NCBI GenBank assembly: GCA_944358275.1
Contig: CALVQZ010000153.1
Location: 1 to 21,910 of the forward strand
Direction: 5' to 3'
DNA length: 21,910 bases
DNA from: an uncultured Bacilli bacterium
Lineage (GTDB): Bacteria; Bacillota_I; Bacilli_A; RF39; UBA660
Each line of letters starts with the position of its first letter. Position 1 is the first letter of the stretch. Made by a program: the position numbers and the translations under genes. This document shows, one piece after another, positions 7,373 to 16,904 of the stretch. Below the pieces are notes generated by a model. The model had not been told where the DNA came from and did no database searches. It saw only the letters and a program-made list of their open reading frames with translations.

Positions 7373-8401
7373 CTAATCTTCTTCTCTAAATGATAATCCC
7401 ATTTCCTTGATTTTATCCATTACTTCTTTTAATGATTTTCTACCAAGGTTACGTATTTTCATCATTTCATTTTCTGATTTATTAACTAAATCTTGTACAT
7501 TATTTATAGCAGCTCTTTTTAAACAGTTATAAGCACGTACTGATAACTCTAATTCATCTATTGATGTTTCAAGTATCTTTTGTTTTGGATCTTCTTCATT
7601 TTGTTTCATTAGACCTCTAATTGCATCAGTAAATTCTGGATCATCAATCTTATCTAATTGTGCCATCAATATACTTGATGCTTCTTTAACTGCTTGTTGA
7701 GGTGCTAAAGAACCGTCTGTCCATATTTCAAGAACTAATCTATCAAAGTTATTGTTTTGTCCAACACGTGCTTTTTCTACTTCGTAGTTAACTCTTTCAA
7801 TAGGTGAATATAATGCATCTACTGCAATAGTACCTACTTTAACTTCACCTAGCGTTTCTTTAACTTCATCAGCAACTATATAACCTCTTCCTCTTCCTAT
7901 AGTTAATTCCATATCTATTTTTCCACCTTCTGCAAGTGTACAAATAACTTGATCTGGATTTATAACTTCTATAGTTGAGTCAGTCATAAGTGATGCTGCT
8001 GTTAGAGTGCCTTCACCTTCTGCATTTATTTTTACTGTTACTTTGCTATCTGTATTTTTCTTTACAACAATTTTCTTTAAGTTTAAAACTATTGTAGTAA
8101 CATCTTCTATAATTCCTTCTATTGTTTGAAATTCGTGCATTACTCCATCTATTCTTACACTAGTTATTGCATCTCCTGGAAGAGATGATAATAATACTCT
8201 TCTTAATGCATTACCAATTGTAAGACCGAACCCTCTTTCAAGTGGTTCTAATATAAACTTTCCATAATTATTTCCTTCTATGTATTCAGTCATTTTATAA
8301 TTAGGTTTTTCAAACAATAAATAATCATTAGTGTTTGTATCTTCTTGTAAACTTAATTCTACTGATACATTTAGTTCATTTTTAGTAACTTTATCTGCCA
8401 T
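7373..8401 (-). CDS. rpoA: DNA-directed RNA polymerase subunit alpha
   Basis: RpoA dimerises to nucleate the polymerase core; its C-terminal domain contacts UP elements and activators. The N-terminal domain shows [20 protein letters not shown] (48-67) and GRGRGY. The C-terminal domain (about 276-342) shows [12 protein letters not shown], with Arg289 the likely DNA-contacting Arg, and [11 protein letters not shown]. At 342 aa it is longer than the roughly 314-aa B. subtilis protein: about 26 extra residues ([20 protein letters not shown] and on) precede the family start at EKPNYKM. The ATG at 8401 is chosen because AAAGGAGTGAA sits directly upstream and no ribosome binding site is visible near EKP. 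Confidence 0.97.
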   Translation of the reverse strand: MADKVTKNELNVSVELSLQEDTNTNDYLLFEKPNYKMTEYIEGNNYGKFILEPLERGFGLTIGNALRRVLLSSLPGDAITSVRIDGVMHEFQTIEGIIEDVTTIVLNLKKIVVKKNTDSKVTVKINAEGEGTLTAASLMTDSTIEVINPDQVICTLAEGGKIDMELTIGRGRGYIVADEVKETLGEVKVGTIAVDALYSPIERVNYEVEKARVGQNNNFDRLVLEIWTDGSLAPQQAVKEASSILMAQLDKIDDPEFTDAIRGLMKQNEEDPKQKILETSIDELELSVRAYNCLKRAAINNVQDLVNKSENEMMKIRNLGRKSLKEVMDKIKEMGLSFREED

Positions 8402-8422
8402 TATAATTCACTCCTTTCAAAA

Positions 8423-8806
8423 TTATCCACGTGGTCGTTTTGGTGGACGACATCCATTATGTGGAATAGGTGTTACATCACTCATAGCTGTTACTTCTAA
8501 TCCTCCTGTTTGTAATGAACGAAGTGCAGTATCTCTTGCTGGTCCAACGCCATTAACAAATGCTTCTACTTTTCTCATACCTGCATCGTATGCAGCTTTA
8601 GCAGCAGCCTCTGCAGCCATACCTGCTGCAAATGGAGTTTTCTTTTTTGATCCTTTATATCCAATAGTACCTGCTGATGCCCAACTTACAGTATTACCAT
8701 CCATATCTGTAATAGTAATAATAGTATTATTATAAGTTACATGAATATGTTCTTGACCTTCAGGTACATTCTTTTTAACTTTACGCTTTCTTGCTTTATA
8801 TGCCAT
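8423..8806 (-). CDS. rpsK: 30S ribosomal protein uS11
   Basis: This 127-aa protein has the usual uS11 blocks: [27 protein letters not shown] and the C-terminal [18 protein letters not shown]. The last residues read KRPRG, where most bacteria have KRRRV, a small variation. uS11 lies on the 30S platform near the mRNA exit path. TTAGGAGGAAC precedes the ATG. It lies between rpsM and rpoA, the standard alpha-operon order. Confidence 0.97.
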   Translation of the reverse strand: MAYKARKRKVKKNVPEGQEHIHVTYNNTIITITDMDGNTVSWASAGTIGYKGSKKKTPFAAGMAAEAAAKAAYDAGMRKVEAFVNGVGPARDTALRSLQTGGLEVTAMSDVTPIPHNGCRPPKRPRG

Positions 8807-8824
8807 ATATGTTCCTCCTAACTA

Positions 8825-9190
8825 TTATTTTTTCTTGTTGGCAACAGTCTTGCCCTTACCCTTACGAGTTCTTGCATTTCTATTTGTTCTTTGTCCTCTA
8901 ACAGGTAATCCTTTACGATGACGTATTCCTTGATATGATCCTATTTCCATCTTATTTTTAATATTTAGACCAACTTCTCTTCTTAAGTCACCTTCTACTA
9001 AATATTTAGAAACTTCATCACGAATACGAGCAACTTCATCTTCAGTTAAATCCTTTGCTTTTGTATCTGGATTAACTTTTGCAGCTTTTAATATTTTTTT
9101 TGATAATTTTCTACCTATACCATAAATATAAGTTAAAGCTATTTCAACTCTTTTATTATTAGGTAAATCTACACCTTTAATACGTGCCAT
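8825..9190 (-). CDS. rpsM: 30S ribosomal protein uS13
   Basis: This 121-aa protein starts [19 protein letters not shown] and has the helix-two-turn-helix block [15 protein letters not shown], the conserved [17 protein letters not shown] and a basic tail that reaches the A- and P-site tRNAs on the 30S head. Length is normal. The ATG has GGAGGTGTAAT upstream, 14 nt after the rpmJ stop. Confidence 0.97.
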   Translation of the reverse strand: MARIKGVDLPNNKRVEIALTYIYGIGRKLSKKILKAAKVNPDTKAKDLTEDEVARIRDEVSKYLVEGDLRREVGLNIKNKMEIGSYQGIRHRKGLPVRGQRTNRNARTRKGKGKTVANKKK

Positions 9191-9204
9191 AATTACACCT
9201 CCTA

Positions 9205-9318
9205 TTATCCTTGTCTTTGCTTGTGCTTTGGATTTTCACAAATTACAAGTACTTTACCTTTTCTTTTTATGACTTTACATTTGTCACACATCGGTTTTAC
9301 TGATGGTCTTACTTTCAT
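9205..9318 (-). CDS. rpmJ: 50S ribosomal protein bL36 (zinc-binding C+ form)
   Basis: This 37-aa frame reads [20 protein letters not shown], then [17 protein letters not shown]. Cys11, Cys14, Cys27 and His32 form the zinc site, so this is the zinc-dependent C+ version. AGGAGGAAATATT lies before the ATG. It sits between infA and rpsM, the standard place, and is the shortest gene in the operon. Confidence 0.97.
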   Translation of the reverse strand: MKVRPSVKPMCDKCKVIKRKGKVLVICENPKHKQRQG

Positions 9319-9329
9319 AATATTTCCTC

Positions 9330-9548
9330 CTATCCTTTTCTATAGGTTATACGCCCACGTGTTAAATCATAAGGTGATACTTCCACTTTTACTGTATCGC
9401 CTGGTAAGATACGAATGTAATTCATTCGAATTTTACCAGAAACGTGAGCTTCTACAGTAAATCCATTTTCTAATACAACTTTAAATTTACCACCAGGTAA
9501 AATATCTGTTACTTTACCTTCTACTTCAATTGCATCTTTATTTGCCAA
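9330..9548 (-). CDS. infA: Translation initiation factor IF-1
   Basis: IF-1 occupies the 30S A site during initiation. From the TTG at 9548 the protein is exactly 72 aa, beginning [20 protein letters not shown], which matches the family's usual MAKEDxIEVEG start and length. It is a single OB-fold with [23 protein letters not shown] and [18 protein letters not shown]. An in-frame GTG at 9557 would add three residues but would place the start within the ribosome binding site GAGGTGA (9560-9554). I therefore call TTG the start, a weak codon that may hold IF-1 output down. It follows map after 1 nt. Confidence 0.95.
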   Translation of the reverse strand: MANKDAIEVEGKVTDILPGGKFKVVLENGFTVEAHVSGKIRMNYIRILPGDTVKVEVSPYDLTRGRITYRKG

Positions 9549-9549
9549 T

Positions 9550-10299
9550 TTAATCACCTCGCGTTAATATTTCGTATCCATCTTTTGTAATGACTATAGT
9601 ATGTTCAAAATGTGCAGATGGACTTTCATCTTTTGTTACTATAGTCCAATCGTCATCTAACATTACTACATCATCTTTACCTAAATTAAGCATCGGTTCT
9701 ATTGCAAGTACCATTCCTTCTTTTAAGATTGGACCTGTATTTGGTGTGCCATAATTAGGTATCTCTGGATCTTCATGAAGTTTTGATCCTACTCCATGCC
9801 CTACTAGTTCTCTTACGATTCCTAGATTATGCTCTTTTGCATAAGTTCCTATTGTTGAACATACATCTCCAAGTCTATTCCCAGGTTTTACTTTACTTAA
9901 TCCTTCGAATAAACTTTTTTCTGTGTGCTCTAGTAAATATTTTTTATCATCTGAAATAGTACCAACAGGATATGTCCACGCTGAATCTCCGTGATAACCT
10001 TTGTAACATACTCCAATATCTATAGATATTATATCTCCTTCTTTTAGTTTCCTATTTGAGGGAATTCCATGTACTACTTCATCATTTATAGAAGTACATA
10101 TAGATTTTGGAAATCCATTATAGTTTTTAAAAGATGGAGTACAGCCTTTACTAAGTATAAAGTCTTCAGCTATCTTATCTAACTCATTTGTAGTTACTCC
10201 TTTTTTAATATGTTTTTTCACTTCCATATGAGTTAGATATGTAAGCCTACCTGCTTCTTTTAATAGTTCTATTTCTCTTTTACTCTTTATGTTAATCAT
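9550..10299 (-). CDS. map: Methionine aminopeptidase, type I
   Basis: Map removes the initiator Met from nascent proteins. It is 249 aa, the usual type I size, with no N-terminal zinc-finger extension. All five metal ligands are visible: Asp94 and Asp105 ([15 protein letters not shown]), His168 (VGHGVG), Glu201 (AIEPML) and Glu232 (HFEHT). The substrate His is His77 in VVHGIP. Its ATG overlaps the adk stop as ATGA, with AAAGGTAA upstream. If UGA were read as Trp, adk would instead overlap map by 13 nt. Confidence 0.97.
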   Translation of the reverse strand: MINIKSKREIELLKEAGRLTYLTHMEVKKHIKKGVTTNELDKIAEDFILSKGCTPSFKNYNGFPKSICTSINDEVVHGIPSNRKLKEGDIISIDIGVCYKGYHGDSAWTYPVGTISDDKKYLLEHTEKSLFEGLSKVKPGNRLGDVCSTIGTYAKEHNLGIVRELVGHGVGSKLHEDPEIPNYGTPNTGPILKEGMVLAIEPMLNLGKDDVVMLDDDWTIVTKDESPSAHFEHTIVITKDGYEILTRGD

Positions 10300-10949
10300 A
10301 TATTACCTTTATCGATGACAGATTTTATATTTTCATATATATCATACTTTGTACCTATATTTTTTATAATACTTAGTTTGCCTAAGGAATTATAGTAATT
10401 TATTACTGGTTTAGTATTTAATAAATATGTATTAAATCTGTGATTAAACTTTTCTATAGTATCATCTTCTCTTTTAGATAATTCTGTTTTACACTTATTG
10501 CATTTATTTTCTTCATCAAATGAATCAAAATAAATGTTATATATAGTGTTACATTTAGGACAAGTAACTCTTCCTGTTGCCCTTTTTCTTGCTACATCTT
10601 CATCTACATCGAGATATATTACAAAATCTACTTTTTGATTCATGCTTTTAAGCATTTCATCTAATAATCTAACTTGTTCTAATGTTCTTGGTATACCATC
10701 GAATATTATTCCATTGTTGTTAGATAATGAACTAACTTTTTCTTTTAGTAGTTTAAACATTAGTTCGTCATTCACTAATTTTCCATTATCGATTAGTTCT
10801 TTTACAGTAGTTGCTAACTCTCCATCTGAATGAGATACTTCTCTTAATAAATCTCCTGTAGAAAGATGATATAAATTATAATCTTTACTAAGCATACTTG
10901 CTTGTGTCCCCTTGCCTGCTGCAGGGGGTGCTATAAAAATTACATTCAT
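10296..10949 (-). CDS. adk: Adenylate kinase
   Basis: Adenylate kinase interconverts ATP+AMP and 2 ADP. It is 217 aa. The P-loop reads APPAAGKGT (7-15), where most homologues have GAPGAGKGT: two Gly are Ala but the GKGT core is intact. STGDLLR (30-36) and FDGIPRT (83-89) bind AMP. The LID carries a four-Cys zinc site (Cys130, Cys133, Cys150, Cys153), typical of Gram-positive long-form enzymes. The start shares one base with the secY stop (TAATG), and AGGAGTTATAA precedes it. This is the only complete gene in the window that ends in TGA; reading that TGA as Trp would add only Trp-Leu-Thr before TAA at 10289-10287. Confidence 0.96.
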   Translation of the reverse strand: MNVIFIAPPAAGKGTQASMLSKDYNLYHLSTGDLLREVSHSDGELATTVKELIDNGKLVNDELMFKLLKEKVSSLSNNNGIIFDGIPRTLEQVRLLDEMLKSMNQKVDFVIYLDVDEDVARKRATGRVTCPKCNTIYNIYFDSFDEENKCNKCKTELSKREDDTIEKFNHRFNTYLLNTKPVINYYNSLGKLSIIKNIGTKYDIYENIKSVIDKGNI

Positions 10950-12211
10950 TATTTATAACTCCTATTATAATTTCTACTTACTAATTGGTTTTCGATTTGA
11001 TTATATGTTTCTAATGCAACACCAACTACTATAAGTAATCCTGTACCACCTACTGAAACATTTGATGACATATTAGGTATTAGTGAGCATATTATTGGTA
11101 GGGATGCTAAAACTACTAAGAATAAAGCACCAACTACAGTTAATCTACTCAATACTTTACTTATATAATTTTCAGTTGCTTTACCTGGTTTAATACCTGG
11201 CATATATCCTCCATTTTTCTTTAAATTAGAAGATAATTCTTTTGGATTTATTTGCATGAATGTATAAAAATATGCGAATAAAAATATCATTATTACATAT
11301 AAGATAAAACCAACTGGTTTAGTATAAACTAAATATTCATTGACAAAATTTATAAATGATTCATTATTGATTAAATTTGCTATAGCACTAGGTATAGATA
11401 CTAATACTGATGCGAATATTACAGGCATAACTCCAGCAGAGTTAAGTCTTATAGGTATGTATGTTTGCTCACCACCATATGCACTTGTAGTTCTATTTGA
11501 ATATTGTATTGGTAATCTTCTTTCTGCTTTATCTATAAATATTACACCTACGATAATTATTACATAGATGAATACGAATAGTGCGAAGATAAGTAATCCC
11601 AATAATGTTTTTTGCCATGTAGCAGTATTTACAAAACTAGCAAATGCTGAAGTGAACATAGATGGTAAACTTGAAACTATACCAGCCATTATTATAAGCG
11701 ATACTCCATTACCTACACCCTTTTGTGTTATTTGATCTCCTAACCATAATAGGAATGCTGTTCCTGCTGTTAATATAACAGCTATTCTTAAATATTCAAG
11801 TGCTCCTCCTGTTTGACCATAGATAGCAAATGAGAATACATATCCTTGAATAAATGCAATTGCTATTCCTAAATATCTAGTTATTTGATTTATTTTTCTT
11901 CTACCTGTTGCACCTTGATTTTTTAAATCTGAGAAATATGGTATTATGTCCATTTGCAATAATTGTGTAATAATTGATGCATTTATGTATGGGCCTACAC
12001 CAAGAGCGAATATAGAGAATGATTCAAGTGCTCCTCCACTCATAGTGCTCCATAATTCTAAGAATCCTAAATCTTTTGTTAATGTTTCTGTGCCAGGAAC
12101 TGTAATAGATGTTCCTAATCTAAATATAAATAAAACCAATAATGTAAATAATATTCTTTTTCTTAAGTCTTTATTTTTGTGACTAAATATTTGCTTTACT
12201 GTTGCAAACAT
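10949..12211 (-). CDS. secY: Preprotein translocase subunit SecY
   Basis: SecY forms the protein-conducting channel in the cytoplasmic membrane. It is 420 aa with ten expected membrane helices. Family landmarks are the N-terminal KRILFTLLVLFIFRLGTSI helix, the plug-region segment SIFALGVGPYINASI, QGYVFSF, the cytosolic loop AERRLPIQYSNR, PVIFASVL, and the loop MPGIKPGKATENYI before helix nine. The cytosolic tail is short. AGAGGTGAT lies inside the end of rplO, 1 nt away, so translation is probably coupled. The place between rplO and adk is standard. Confidence 0.97.
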   Translation of the reverse strand: MFATVKQIFSHKNKDLRKRILFTLLVLFIFRLGTSITVPGTETLTKDLGFLELWSTMSGGALESFSIFALGVGPYINASIITQLLQMDIIPYFSDLKNQGATGRRKINQITRYLGIAIAFIQGYVFSFAIYGQTGGALEYLRIAVILTAGTAFLLWLGDQITQKGVGNGVSLIIMAGIVSSLPSMFTSAFASFVNTATWQKTLLGLLIFALFVFIYVIIIVGVIFIDKAERRLPIQYSNRTTSAYGGEQTYIPIRLNSAGVMPVIFASVLVSIPSAIANLINNESFINFVNEYLVYTKPVGFILYVIMIFLFAYFYTFMQINPKELSSNLKKNGGYMPGIKPGKATENYISKVLSRLTVVGALFLVVLASLPIICSLIPNMSSNVSVGGTGLLIVVGVALETYNQIENQLVSRNYNRSYK

Positions 12212-12212
12212 A

Positions 12213-12656
12213 TTAGATCACCTCTTCTTTTTCATCTGCTGCTTCTATTTTTTCTTTTGCAGTCATAGAAAATTTGTGTGCTTTTACAGTTAATTTCTTT
12301 TCTAAAGACCCATTACCTAGGATTTTAATACCTGATAATTGTTTTTTAATTATTCCTGTCTCTTTTAATAATTCTGGAGTTACTACAGTTCCTTCATCAA
12401 ATAAATTTAAATCTGATAAATTTAATACTGCATACTCTTTCTTAAAGTTAGCGTTACTAAAACCTCTTTTAGGTAGTCTTCTATATAGTGGTAATTGTCC
12501 ACCTTCAAATCCTGCCTTTCTACTATATCCACTTCTTGCTTTTTGACCTTTATGTCCTTTACCACTAGTTTTTCCCTTACCGGAAGATATTCCTCTTCCA
12601 ACTCTTATTGGGTCTTTTTTAGAACCTTCAGGTACTCTTAAATTATTTAATTTCAT
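12213..12656 (-). CDS. rplO: 50S ribosomal protein uL15
   Basis: This 147-aa protein starts [20 protein letters not shown] and has the Gly/Lys-rich flexible N-terminal half ([18 protein letters not shown]), [17 protein letters not shown] and a globular C-terminus. uL15 is an internal 50S assembly protein. It directly overlaps the rpsE stop by one base, so the rpmD gene usually between rpsE and rplO is absent. Confidence 0.97.
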   Translation of the reverse strand: MKLNNLRVPEGSKKDPIRVGRGISSGKGKTSGKGHKGQKARSGYSRKAGFEGGQLPLYRRLPKRGFSNANFKKEYAVLNLSDLNLFDEGTVVTPELLKETGIIKKQLSGIKILGNGSLEKKLTVKAHKFSMTAKEKIEAADEKEEVI

Positions 12657-13168
12657 TATCCAAACAACTCCTCTTTAGTTTTACCTCTAAGATTTGCTAT
12701 ATGTTCAGCACTTCTTTGTGAAGTTAATGCATCCATAGTTGCTCTAACTACATTTATTTTACTATTTGAACCTAGTGATTTAGAAACAACATCTTTAACA
12801 CCAGCAAGTTCCAAAACAGCTCTTACTGATCCTCCGGCAATTATACCAGTACCAGCTTTAGCAGGTTTGATTAGAACTCTTGCAGCACCTGATTCACCAG
12901 TTGCTTCATGTGGTATTGTTCTTTCTTCAACAAGTGGTATTCTAACAACATTTTTAGTTGCAGATTGTATAGCTTTTTTAACAGCATCTTGAACTTCGTT
13001 TGCTTTTCCAGTACCAAATCCTACAGTACCTTTTCTATTTCCTACAACTACTGTTGCAGCAAATCTAAAACGACGTCCACCTTTTGTAACTTTAGTAACA
13101 CGATTGAAAGATATAACTAATTCTTCATATTCTTTTGCTTTAGGTTCATTAAATCTTCGTTTTTCCAT
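12656..13168 (-). CDS. rpsE: 30S ribosomal protein uS5
   Basis: This 170-aa protein has the double-stranded RNA-binding-like N-terminal block [20 protein letters not shown], followed by [13 protein letters not shown], and the S5 C-terminal block [19 protein letters not shown]. uS5 shapes the mRNA entry channel and affects decoding accuracy. AGGAGGCGCT precedes the ATG, 8 nt after rplR. The end fuses into rplO by a TAATG overlap. Confidence 0.97.
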   Translation of the reverse strand: MEKRRFNEPKAKEYEELVISFNRVTKVTKGGRRFRFAATVVVGNRKGTVGFGTGKANEVQDAVKKAIQSATKNVVRIPLVEERTIPHEATGESGAARVLIKPAKAGTGIIAGGSVRAVLELAGVKDVVSKSLGSNSKINVVRATMDALTSQRSAEHIANLRGKTKEELFG

Positions 13169-13176
13169 AGCGCCTC

Positions 13177-13539
13177 CTAGAACTCTAAACCGTTTTCACG
13201 AGCAGATTCTGCAAGTGCTTTTACACGTCCATGATATAAGTAACCACTTCTGTCAAAAACTACGGTTTTAATATTTGCTTTTTTTGCTTTTTCAGCAATG
13301 CTTTTTCCAACTAATTTAGCAGCTTCTACATTACCACCATTAGTGATGTTTAGATCTTTATCTAAAGATGATGCTGCTACTAAAGTTATACCTTTAACAT
13401 CATCAATGATTTGCACACTTATATTTTTATTTGATCTAAATACACTTAATCTAGGTGTAGTAGCATCTCCGCTTAATTTAGTCCTGATACGACTATGTCT
13501 AGCTTTACGAGCTTCATTACGAGATATTTTCTTTATCAT
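13177..13539 (-). CDS. rplR: 50S ribosomal protein uL18
   Basis: This 120-aa protein is rich in Arg/Lys at its N-terminus ([18 protein letters not shown]) and has the [18 protein letters not shown] block, [15 protein letters not shown] and the C-terminal [17 protein letters not shown]. uL18 binds 5S rRNA with uL5 in the central protuberance. AAGGAGATTATGTT precedes the ATG. Confidence 0.97.
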   Translation of the reverse strand: MIKKISRNEARKARHSRIRTKLSGDATTPRLSVFRSNKNISVQIIDDVKGITLVAASSLDKDLNITNGGNVEAAKLVGKSIAEKAKKANIKTVVFDRSGYLYHGRVKALAESARENGLEF

Positions 13540-13559
13540 AACATAATCTCCTTTACTTA

Positions 13560-14096
13560 TTATTTAGCGGCTTTTTTGCCCTCTTTACGACGAACAACTT
13601 CACCTTTATAACGAATTCCTTTACCTTTATATGGTTCTGGACTTCTAACTTTTCTAATATTTGCAGCAAATTCACCAACTAATTCTTTATTTATACCCTT
13701 AACAACTATTTCAGTATTACTAACTGCTTCTACAGTTAATCCAGCTGGAACAGTCATTTTAACAGGATGTGAATAACCCGCATTTATAGTAAGTACATTA
13801 CCTTGTACTTGAAAACGATAACCGACACCGATTATTTCTAATCCTTTTTCAAATCCTTTAGAAACACCTTCAATCATATTCTTAATAATTGCATTTGTAG
13901 TTCCTTGCATAGCATTTGAATTAGCTTTGTCAGTCTTTTCAACAGTTAAAGTGCTTCCATCTATTTTAACAATTACACTTTTAGATAGAGGGAACTCTAA
14001 TGACCCCTTAGGTCCTTTAACAGTAATAACATCGTTTTCGTTTGTAATATTGACACCTTCTGGAATTGTCAATATTCTATTTCCTATACGACTCAT
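13560..14096 (-). CDS. rplF: 50S ribosomal protein uL6
   Basis: This 178-aa protein starts [18 protein letters not shown] and has the two repeated uL6 domains (about 1-80 and 82-170), GVGYRF, YSHPV and the C-terminal signature [14 protein letters not shown], the site that faces the factor-binding region near the sarcin-ricin loop. The basic tail ends GKKAAK. AGGAGGAAATATT precedes the ATG. Confidence 0.97.
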   Translation of the reverse strand: MSRIGNRILTIPEGVNITNENDVITVKGPKGSLEFPLSKSVIVKIDGSTLTVEKTDKANSNAMQGTTNAIIKNMIEGVSKGFEKGLEIIGVGYRFQVQGNVLTINAGYSHPVKMTVPAGLTVEAVSNTEIVVKGINKELVGEFAANIRKVRSPEPYKGKGIRYKGEVVRRKEGKKAAK

Positions 14097-14118
14097 AATA
14101 TTTCCTCCTTTGTAATTG

Positions 14119-14517
14119 TTACCATATGTATGCTAAAACTTCTCCACCAAGGTTTGCTTTTCTAGCTTCTCTATCAACCATAAGACCTTTAGATGTTGAA
14201 ATTATTGCTATTCCTAAACCATTTAATACAGTAGGAATTTCTTCTTTCTTAGCATAAACTCGTAATCCTGGTTTTGAAATTCTCTTTAACCCAGTAATTA
14301 CTCTTTCTTTTTTTGCACCATACTTAAGTTCAATATTCATCATACTGCCTTTATCTGTATCGATGATTTTATAACCATTTATATAACCTTCATTTTTTAA
14401 GATATCAGCAATACCAATCTTTAACTTTGAAGTAGGTACTAAAACTTCTTTATATTTTAACTGATTAGCATTACGAATTCTCGTAAGCATATCAGCAATT
14501 GGGTCAGTTACTACCAT
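14119..14517 (-). CDS. rpsH: 30S ribosomal protein uS8
   Basis: This 132-aa protein starts [20 protein letters not shown], the standard uS8 opening, and ends with [22 protein letters not shown], where the G-x-x-x-D-x-x-A-R block binds helix 21 of 16S rRNA. In several bacteria uS8 is the autoregulator of the spc operon; no such site was identified here. GGAGGAATATAA precedes the ATG. Confidence 0.97.
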   Translation of the reverse strand: MVVTDPIADMLTRIRNANQLKYKEVLVPTSKLKIGIADILKNEGYINGYKIIDTDKGSMMNIELKYGAKKERVITGLKRISKPGLRVYAKKEEIPTVLNGLGIAIISTSKGLMVDREARKANLGGEVLAYIW

Positions 14518-14538
14518 TTATATTCCTCCTCCCAAATA

Positions 14539-14724
14539 TTACCAACTTGATTTTTTTACACCTGGTATTTGTCCATTATTAGCTAGTTCTCTAAAGCAAA
14601 TACGACATATACCAAACTTACTCATTACTGCATGAGGTCTACCACATCTTTCACAACGAGTATATTCACGTACCTTAAATTTTTGTGGTTTTTTTGATTT
14701 TACAATCATACTCTTTTTTGCCAT
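14539..14724 (-). CDS. rpsN: 30S ribosomal protein uS14, zinc (C+) type
   Basis: This short, 61-aa zinc-binding form has Cys24, Cys27, Cys40 and Cys43 in [20 protein letters not shown], and the typical ending IPGVKKSSW. This Gram-positive-like type is consistent with a Bacilli-type host. GGAGGAAATAT precedes the ATG, 12 nt after rplE. Confidence 0.97.
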   Translation of the reverse strand: MAKKSMIVKSKKPQKFKVREYTRCERCGRPHAVMSKFGICRICFRELANNGQIPGVKKSSW

Positions 14725-14736
14725 ATATTTCCTCCA

Positions 14737-15276
14737 TTACTTTCTAAATGGAATTCCTAGTCCACTTAATAAATCAAATGCTTCTTCGTTTGTCTTTGCA
14801 GTTGTAACAAACACTATATCCATACCACGTACTTTAACAACAGTATCAAATTCTATTTCAGGAAAAATCAATTGTTCTTTAATACCTAAAGTATAATTTC
14901 CTCTTCCATCAAATGCTTTTTGTGATACTCCTCTAAAGTCTTTAACACGAGGTAATGAAACTCTAATTAACTTCTCTAAGAAAACATACATATTTTCACC
15001 ACGTAATGTAACTTTACATCCAATAGGTGCACCTTCTCTTATTTTAAAGCCTGCTATTGATTTTTTTGCATGAGTTACAACTGGTTTAGCACCAGTAATA
15101 AGTTCTAAATCCTTAACAGCCCCTTCTAAGTATTTGCTATTTTCTTTAGCGTCTCCTACACCCATGTTAATTACTATTTTTTCAATTTTAGGTACTGCCA
15201 TCAATGTTGTGTAATGATACTTTTCTTTTAAACTAGGAACAACTTCCTTAAAATATTTTTCCTTTAGGCGGTTCAT
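14737..15276 (-). CDS. rplE: 50S ribosomal protein uL5
   Basis: This 179-aa protein is the usual length. It starts [19 protein letters not shown] and has [16 protein letters not shown], the [20 protein letters not shown] block and the P-site-facing loop [20 protein letters not shown]. The C-terminus ends GLGIPFRK. uL5 binds 5S rRNA and contacts P-site tRNA. AAGGAGGGTATTT precedes the ATG. Confidence 0.97.
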   Translation of the reverse strand: MNRLKEKYFKEVVPSLKEKYHYTTLMAVPKIEKIVINMGVGDAKENSKYLEGAVKDLELITGAKPVVTHAKKSIAGFKIREGAPIGCKVTLRGENMYVFLEKLIRVSLPRVKDFRGVSQKAFDGRGNYTLGIKEQLIFPEIEFDTVVKVRGMDIVFVTTAKTNEEAFDLLSGLGIPFRK

Positions 15277-15293
15277 AAATACCCTCCTTCCAA

Positions 15294-15605
15294 TTAATCA
15301 ATCTTTTCATTAGATTTCTTAGAAATTCTAATTTTTTTGCCATTCTTATCTATTTCATGACCTATTCTTGTGCTTTTTCCTGTTTTAGGATCAGCCATCA
15401 TTATATTAGAAATATGAATAGGATTTTCTCTTTCGATTATTCCTCCTGTTTGATTCATAGCAGTAGGTTTTTGATGTCTTTTAACTATATTAACACCTTC
15501 TACAACTACTTTATCTTTATTTCTTAATACATGAAGTATTTTACCGCTTTTGCCTTTATCTTTACCAGCAATAACGTTTACTTTGTCTCCTACCTTAAAG
15601 TTCAT
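15294..15605 (-). CDS. rplX: 50S ribosomal protein uL24
   Basis: From ATG at 15605 the protein is 103 aa, starting [19 protein letters not shown] (the KOW motif), with [16 protein letters not shown] and the bacterial insert [18 protein letters not shown] second ATG two codons earlier (15611) lies too close to the AAGGGAG ribosome binding site, so 15605 is preferred. uL24 is an early assembly initiator of the 50S. Confidence 0.96.
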   Translation of the reverse strand: MNFKVGDKVNVIAGKDKGKSGKILHVLRNKDKVVVEGVNIVKRHQKPTAMNQTGGIIERENPIHISNIMMADPKTGKSTRIGHEIDKNGKKIRISKKSNEKID

Positions 15606-15619
15606 ATTCATACTCCCTT

Positions 15620-15988
15620 CTATAGTACTTCTGGTGCTAGTGAAACTATCTTCATGTAATCTTTATCACGAAGTTCACGAGCAACAGGACCTAATACACG
15701 TGTTCCAACAGGACTCTTATCATCTTTAATTAAAACGCATGCATTGTCATCAAATTTAATATAAGAACCATCTTCACGTCTTACACCAAATTTTGTTCTA
15801 ACTATTACAGCTTTTACAACTTTTCCTTCTTTAACTGTTCCATTTGGAGTTGCCTTTTTAACTGTACCAACAACTACATCTCCAATGTTACCAGTTTTAA
15901 CCTTACTTCCACCTAGTACTCTAATTACTAAAAGTTCTCTTGCGCCTGAATTATCAGCTACTTTTAAGCGACTTTCTTGTTGAACCAT
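15620..15988 (-). CDS. rplN: 50S ribosomal protein uL14
   Basis: This 122-aa protein has exactly the usual length. It begins [20 protein letters not shown] and has [16 protein letters not shown], the KKGxVV-like block [19 protein letters not shown] and the C-terminal [20 protein letters not shown]. uL14 lies at the subunit interface and contacts 16S rRNA helix 14. AAAGGAGGAAATAA precedes the ATG. Confidence 0.97.
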   Translation of the reverse strand: MVQQESRLKVADNSGARELLVIRVLGGSKVKTGNIGDVVVGTVKKATPNGTVKEGKVVKAVIVRTKFGVRREDGSYIKFDDNACVLIKDDKSPVGTRVLGPVARELRDKDYMKIVSLAPEVL

Positions 15989-16015
15989 ATTTATTTCCTC
16001 CTTTTACAAATTGGA

Positions 16016-16276
16016 CTATAAAATTACTGCTTCTTCAACTATCTCAACTAATTTAAATTTCTTAGTCTTTGATATTGGTCTTGTTTCAATTATACGAACT
16101 TTATCGCCAATTTTAGCTATATTTTTTTCATCATGTGCAGCATATTTTTTAGAATGTTTAACTCTTTTTCCATATAATGGATGTTTTGTATAAGTTTCAA
16201 CTAATACAGTAATAGTCTTATCGCACTTAGCACTTACAACTTTACCAACTAATTCTTGTCTTCTAATTTCTTTCAT
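16016..16276 (-). CDS. rpsQ: 30S ribosomal protein uS17
   Basis: From ATG at 16276 the protein is 86 aa, beginning [20 protein letters not shown], with [19 protein letters not shown] and the [20 protein letters not shown] ending. It is an early 30S binder with an OB-fold. The ATG four codons upstream (16288, overlapping the rpmC stop) is rejected, because GGAGGAG lies between the two and serves 16276. Confidence 0.96.
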   Translation of the reverse strand: MKEIRRQELVGKVVSAKCDKTITVLVETYTKHPLYGKRVKHSKKYAAHDEKNIAKIGDKVRIIETRPISKTKKFKLVEIVEEAVIL

Positions 16277-16287
16277 AAACTCCTCCA

Positions 16288-16482
16288 TTACTTTTGTAAT
16301 TCTCTTTCTCTAATTATTGTTTTCATTCTAGCAATTTCTTTTCTTAATTCTGGTATTCTTGATGGTTTTTCAAGATTTCCAGTTGCTTGACTAAAACGTA
16401 AGTTAAACAATTCTTCTTTATTTTCTTCAATTTTCTTTATTATTTCTTCAGTGGATAAATCTCTTATTTTCTTAGCATCCAT
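16288..16482 (-). CDS. rpmC: 50S ribosomal protein uL29
   Basis: This 64-aa helical hairpin starts [20 protein letters not shown] and has the family block [20 protein letters not shown] and a terminal helix [12 protein letters not shown]. uL29 borders the polypeptide exit and helps dock trigger factor and SRP. Its ATG shares one base with the rplP stop. Confidence 0.96.
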   Translation of the reverse strand: MDAKKIRDLSTEEIIKKIEENKEELFNLRFSQATGNLEKPSRIPELRKEIARMKTIIRERELQK

Positions 16483-16904
16483 TATTCTTCACCACTTTCT
16501 TTCATAACAAATTTACATTTAATAGGTAATTTATGCTTAGCAAGTCTTAATGCTTCTCTTGCTATTTCTTCATCAACACCAGAGATTTCAAACATAATTT
16601 TACCTTTCTTTACTACTGCTACCCAACTTTCAGGTGCACCTTTACCTTTACCTTGACGAGTTTCAAGTGGTTTTTTAGTAAGTGATAAATGTGGAAAAAT
16701 ATTTATATATACCTTACCACCACGTTTCATATAACGTGTCATTGCAACTCTAGCAGCCTCGATTTGTTGTTGAGTAATCCAAGCTCCTTCCATTGCCATA
16801 AGGCCATATTCACCAAAGTGTAATTCTTTATTACCTCTAGTTACTCCATCATATCTAAGTCTATGAGGTCTACGATATTTAGTTCTTTTTGGTATTAGTG
16901 CCAT
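16482..16904 (-). CDS. rplP: 50S ribosomal protein uL16
   Basis: From ATG at 16904 the protein is 140 aa, starting [20 protein letters not shown], with [20 protein letters not shown] and [17 protein letters not shown]. uL16 is needed late in 50S assembly and positions A-site tRNA. ATG at 16910 is only 2 nt from GGAGG, so 16904 is preferred. The gene starts inside rpsC (26 nt shared), an unusually long overlap for this operon, and ends in a TAATG overlap with rpmC. Confidence 0.96.
   Translation of the reverse strand: MALIPKRTKYRRPHRLRYDGVTRGNKELHFGEYGLMAMEGAWITQQQIEAARVAMTRYMKRGGKVYINIFPHLSLTKKPLETRQGKGKGAPESWVAVVKKGKIMFEISGVDEEIAREALRLAKHKLPIKCKFVMKESGEE

Noticed and set aside
8331..8735. 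134-codon open frame on the plus strand
   Set aside because: It is antisense to rpsK and the rpoA start, has no ribosome binding site, and its sequence is explained by the real genes on the other strand.
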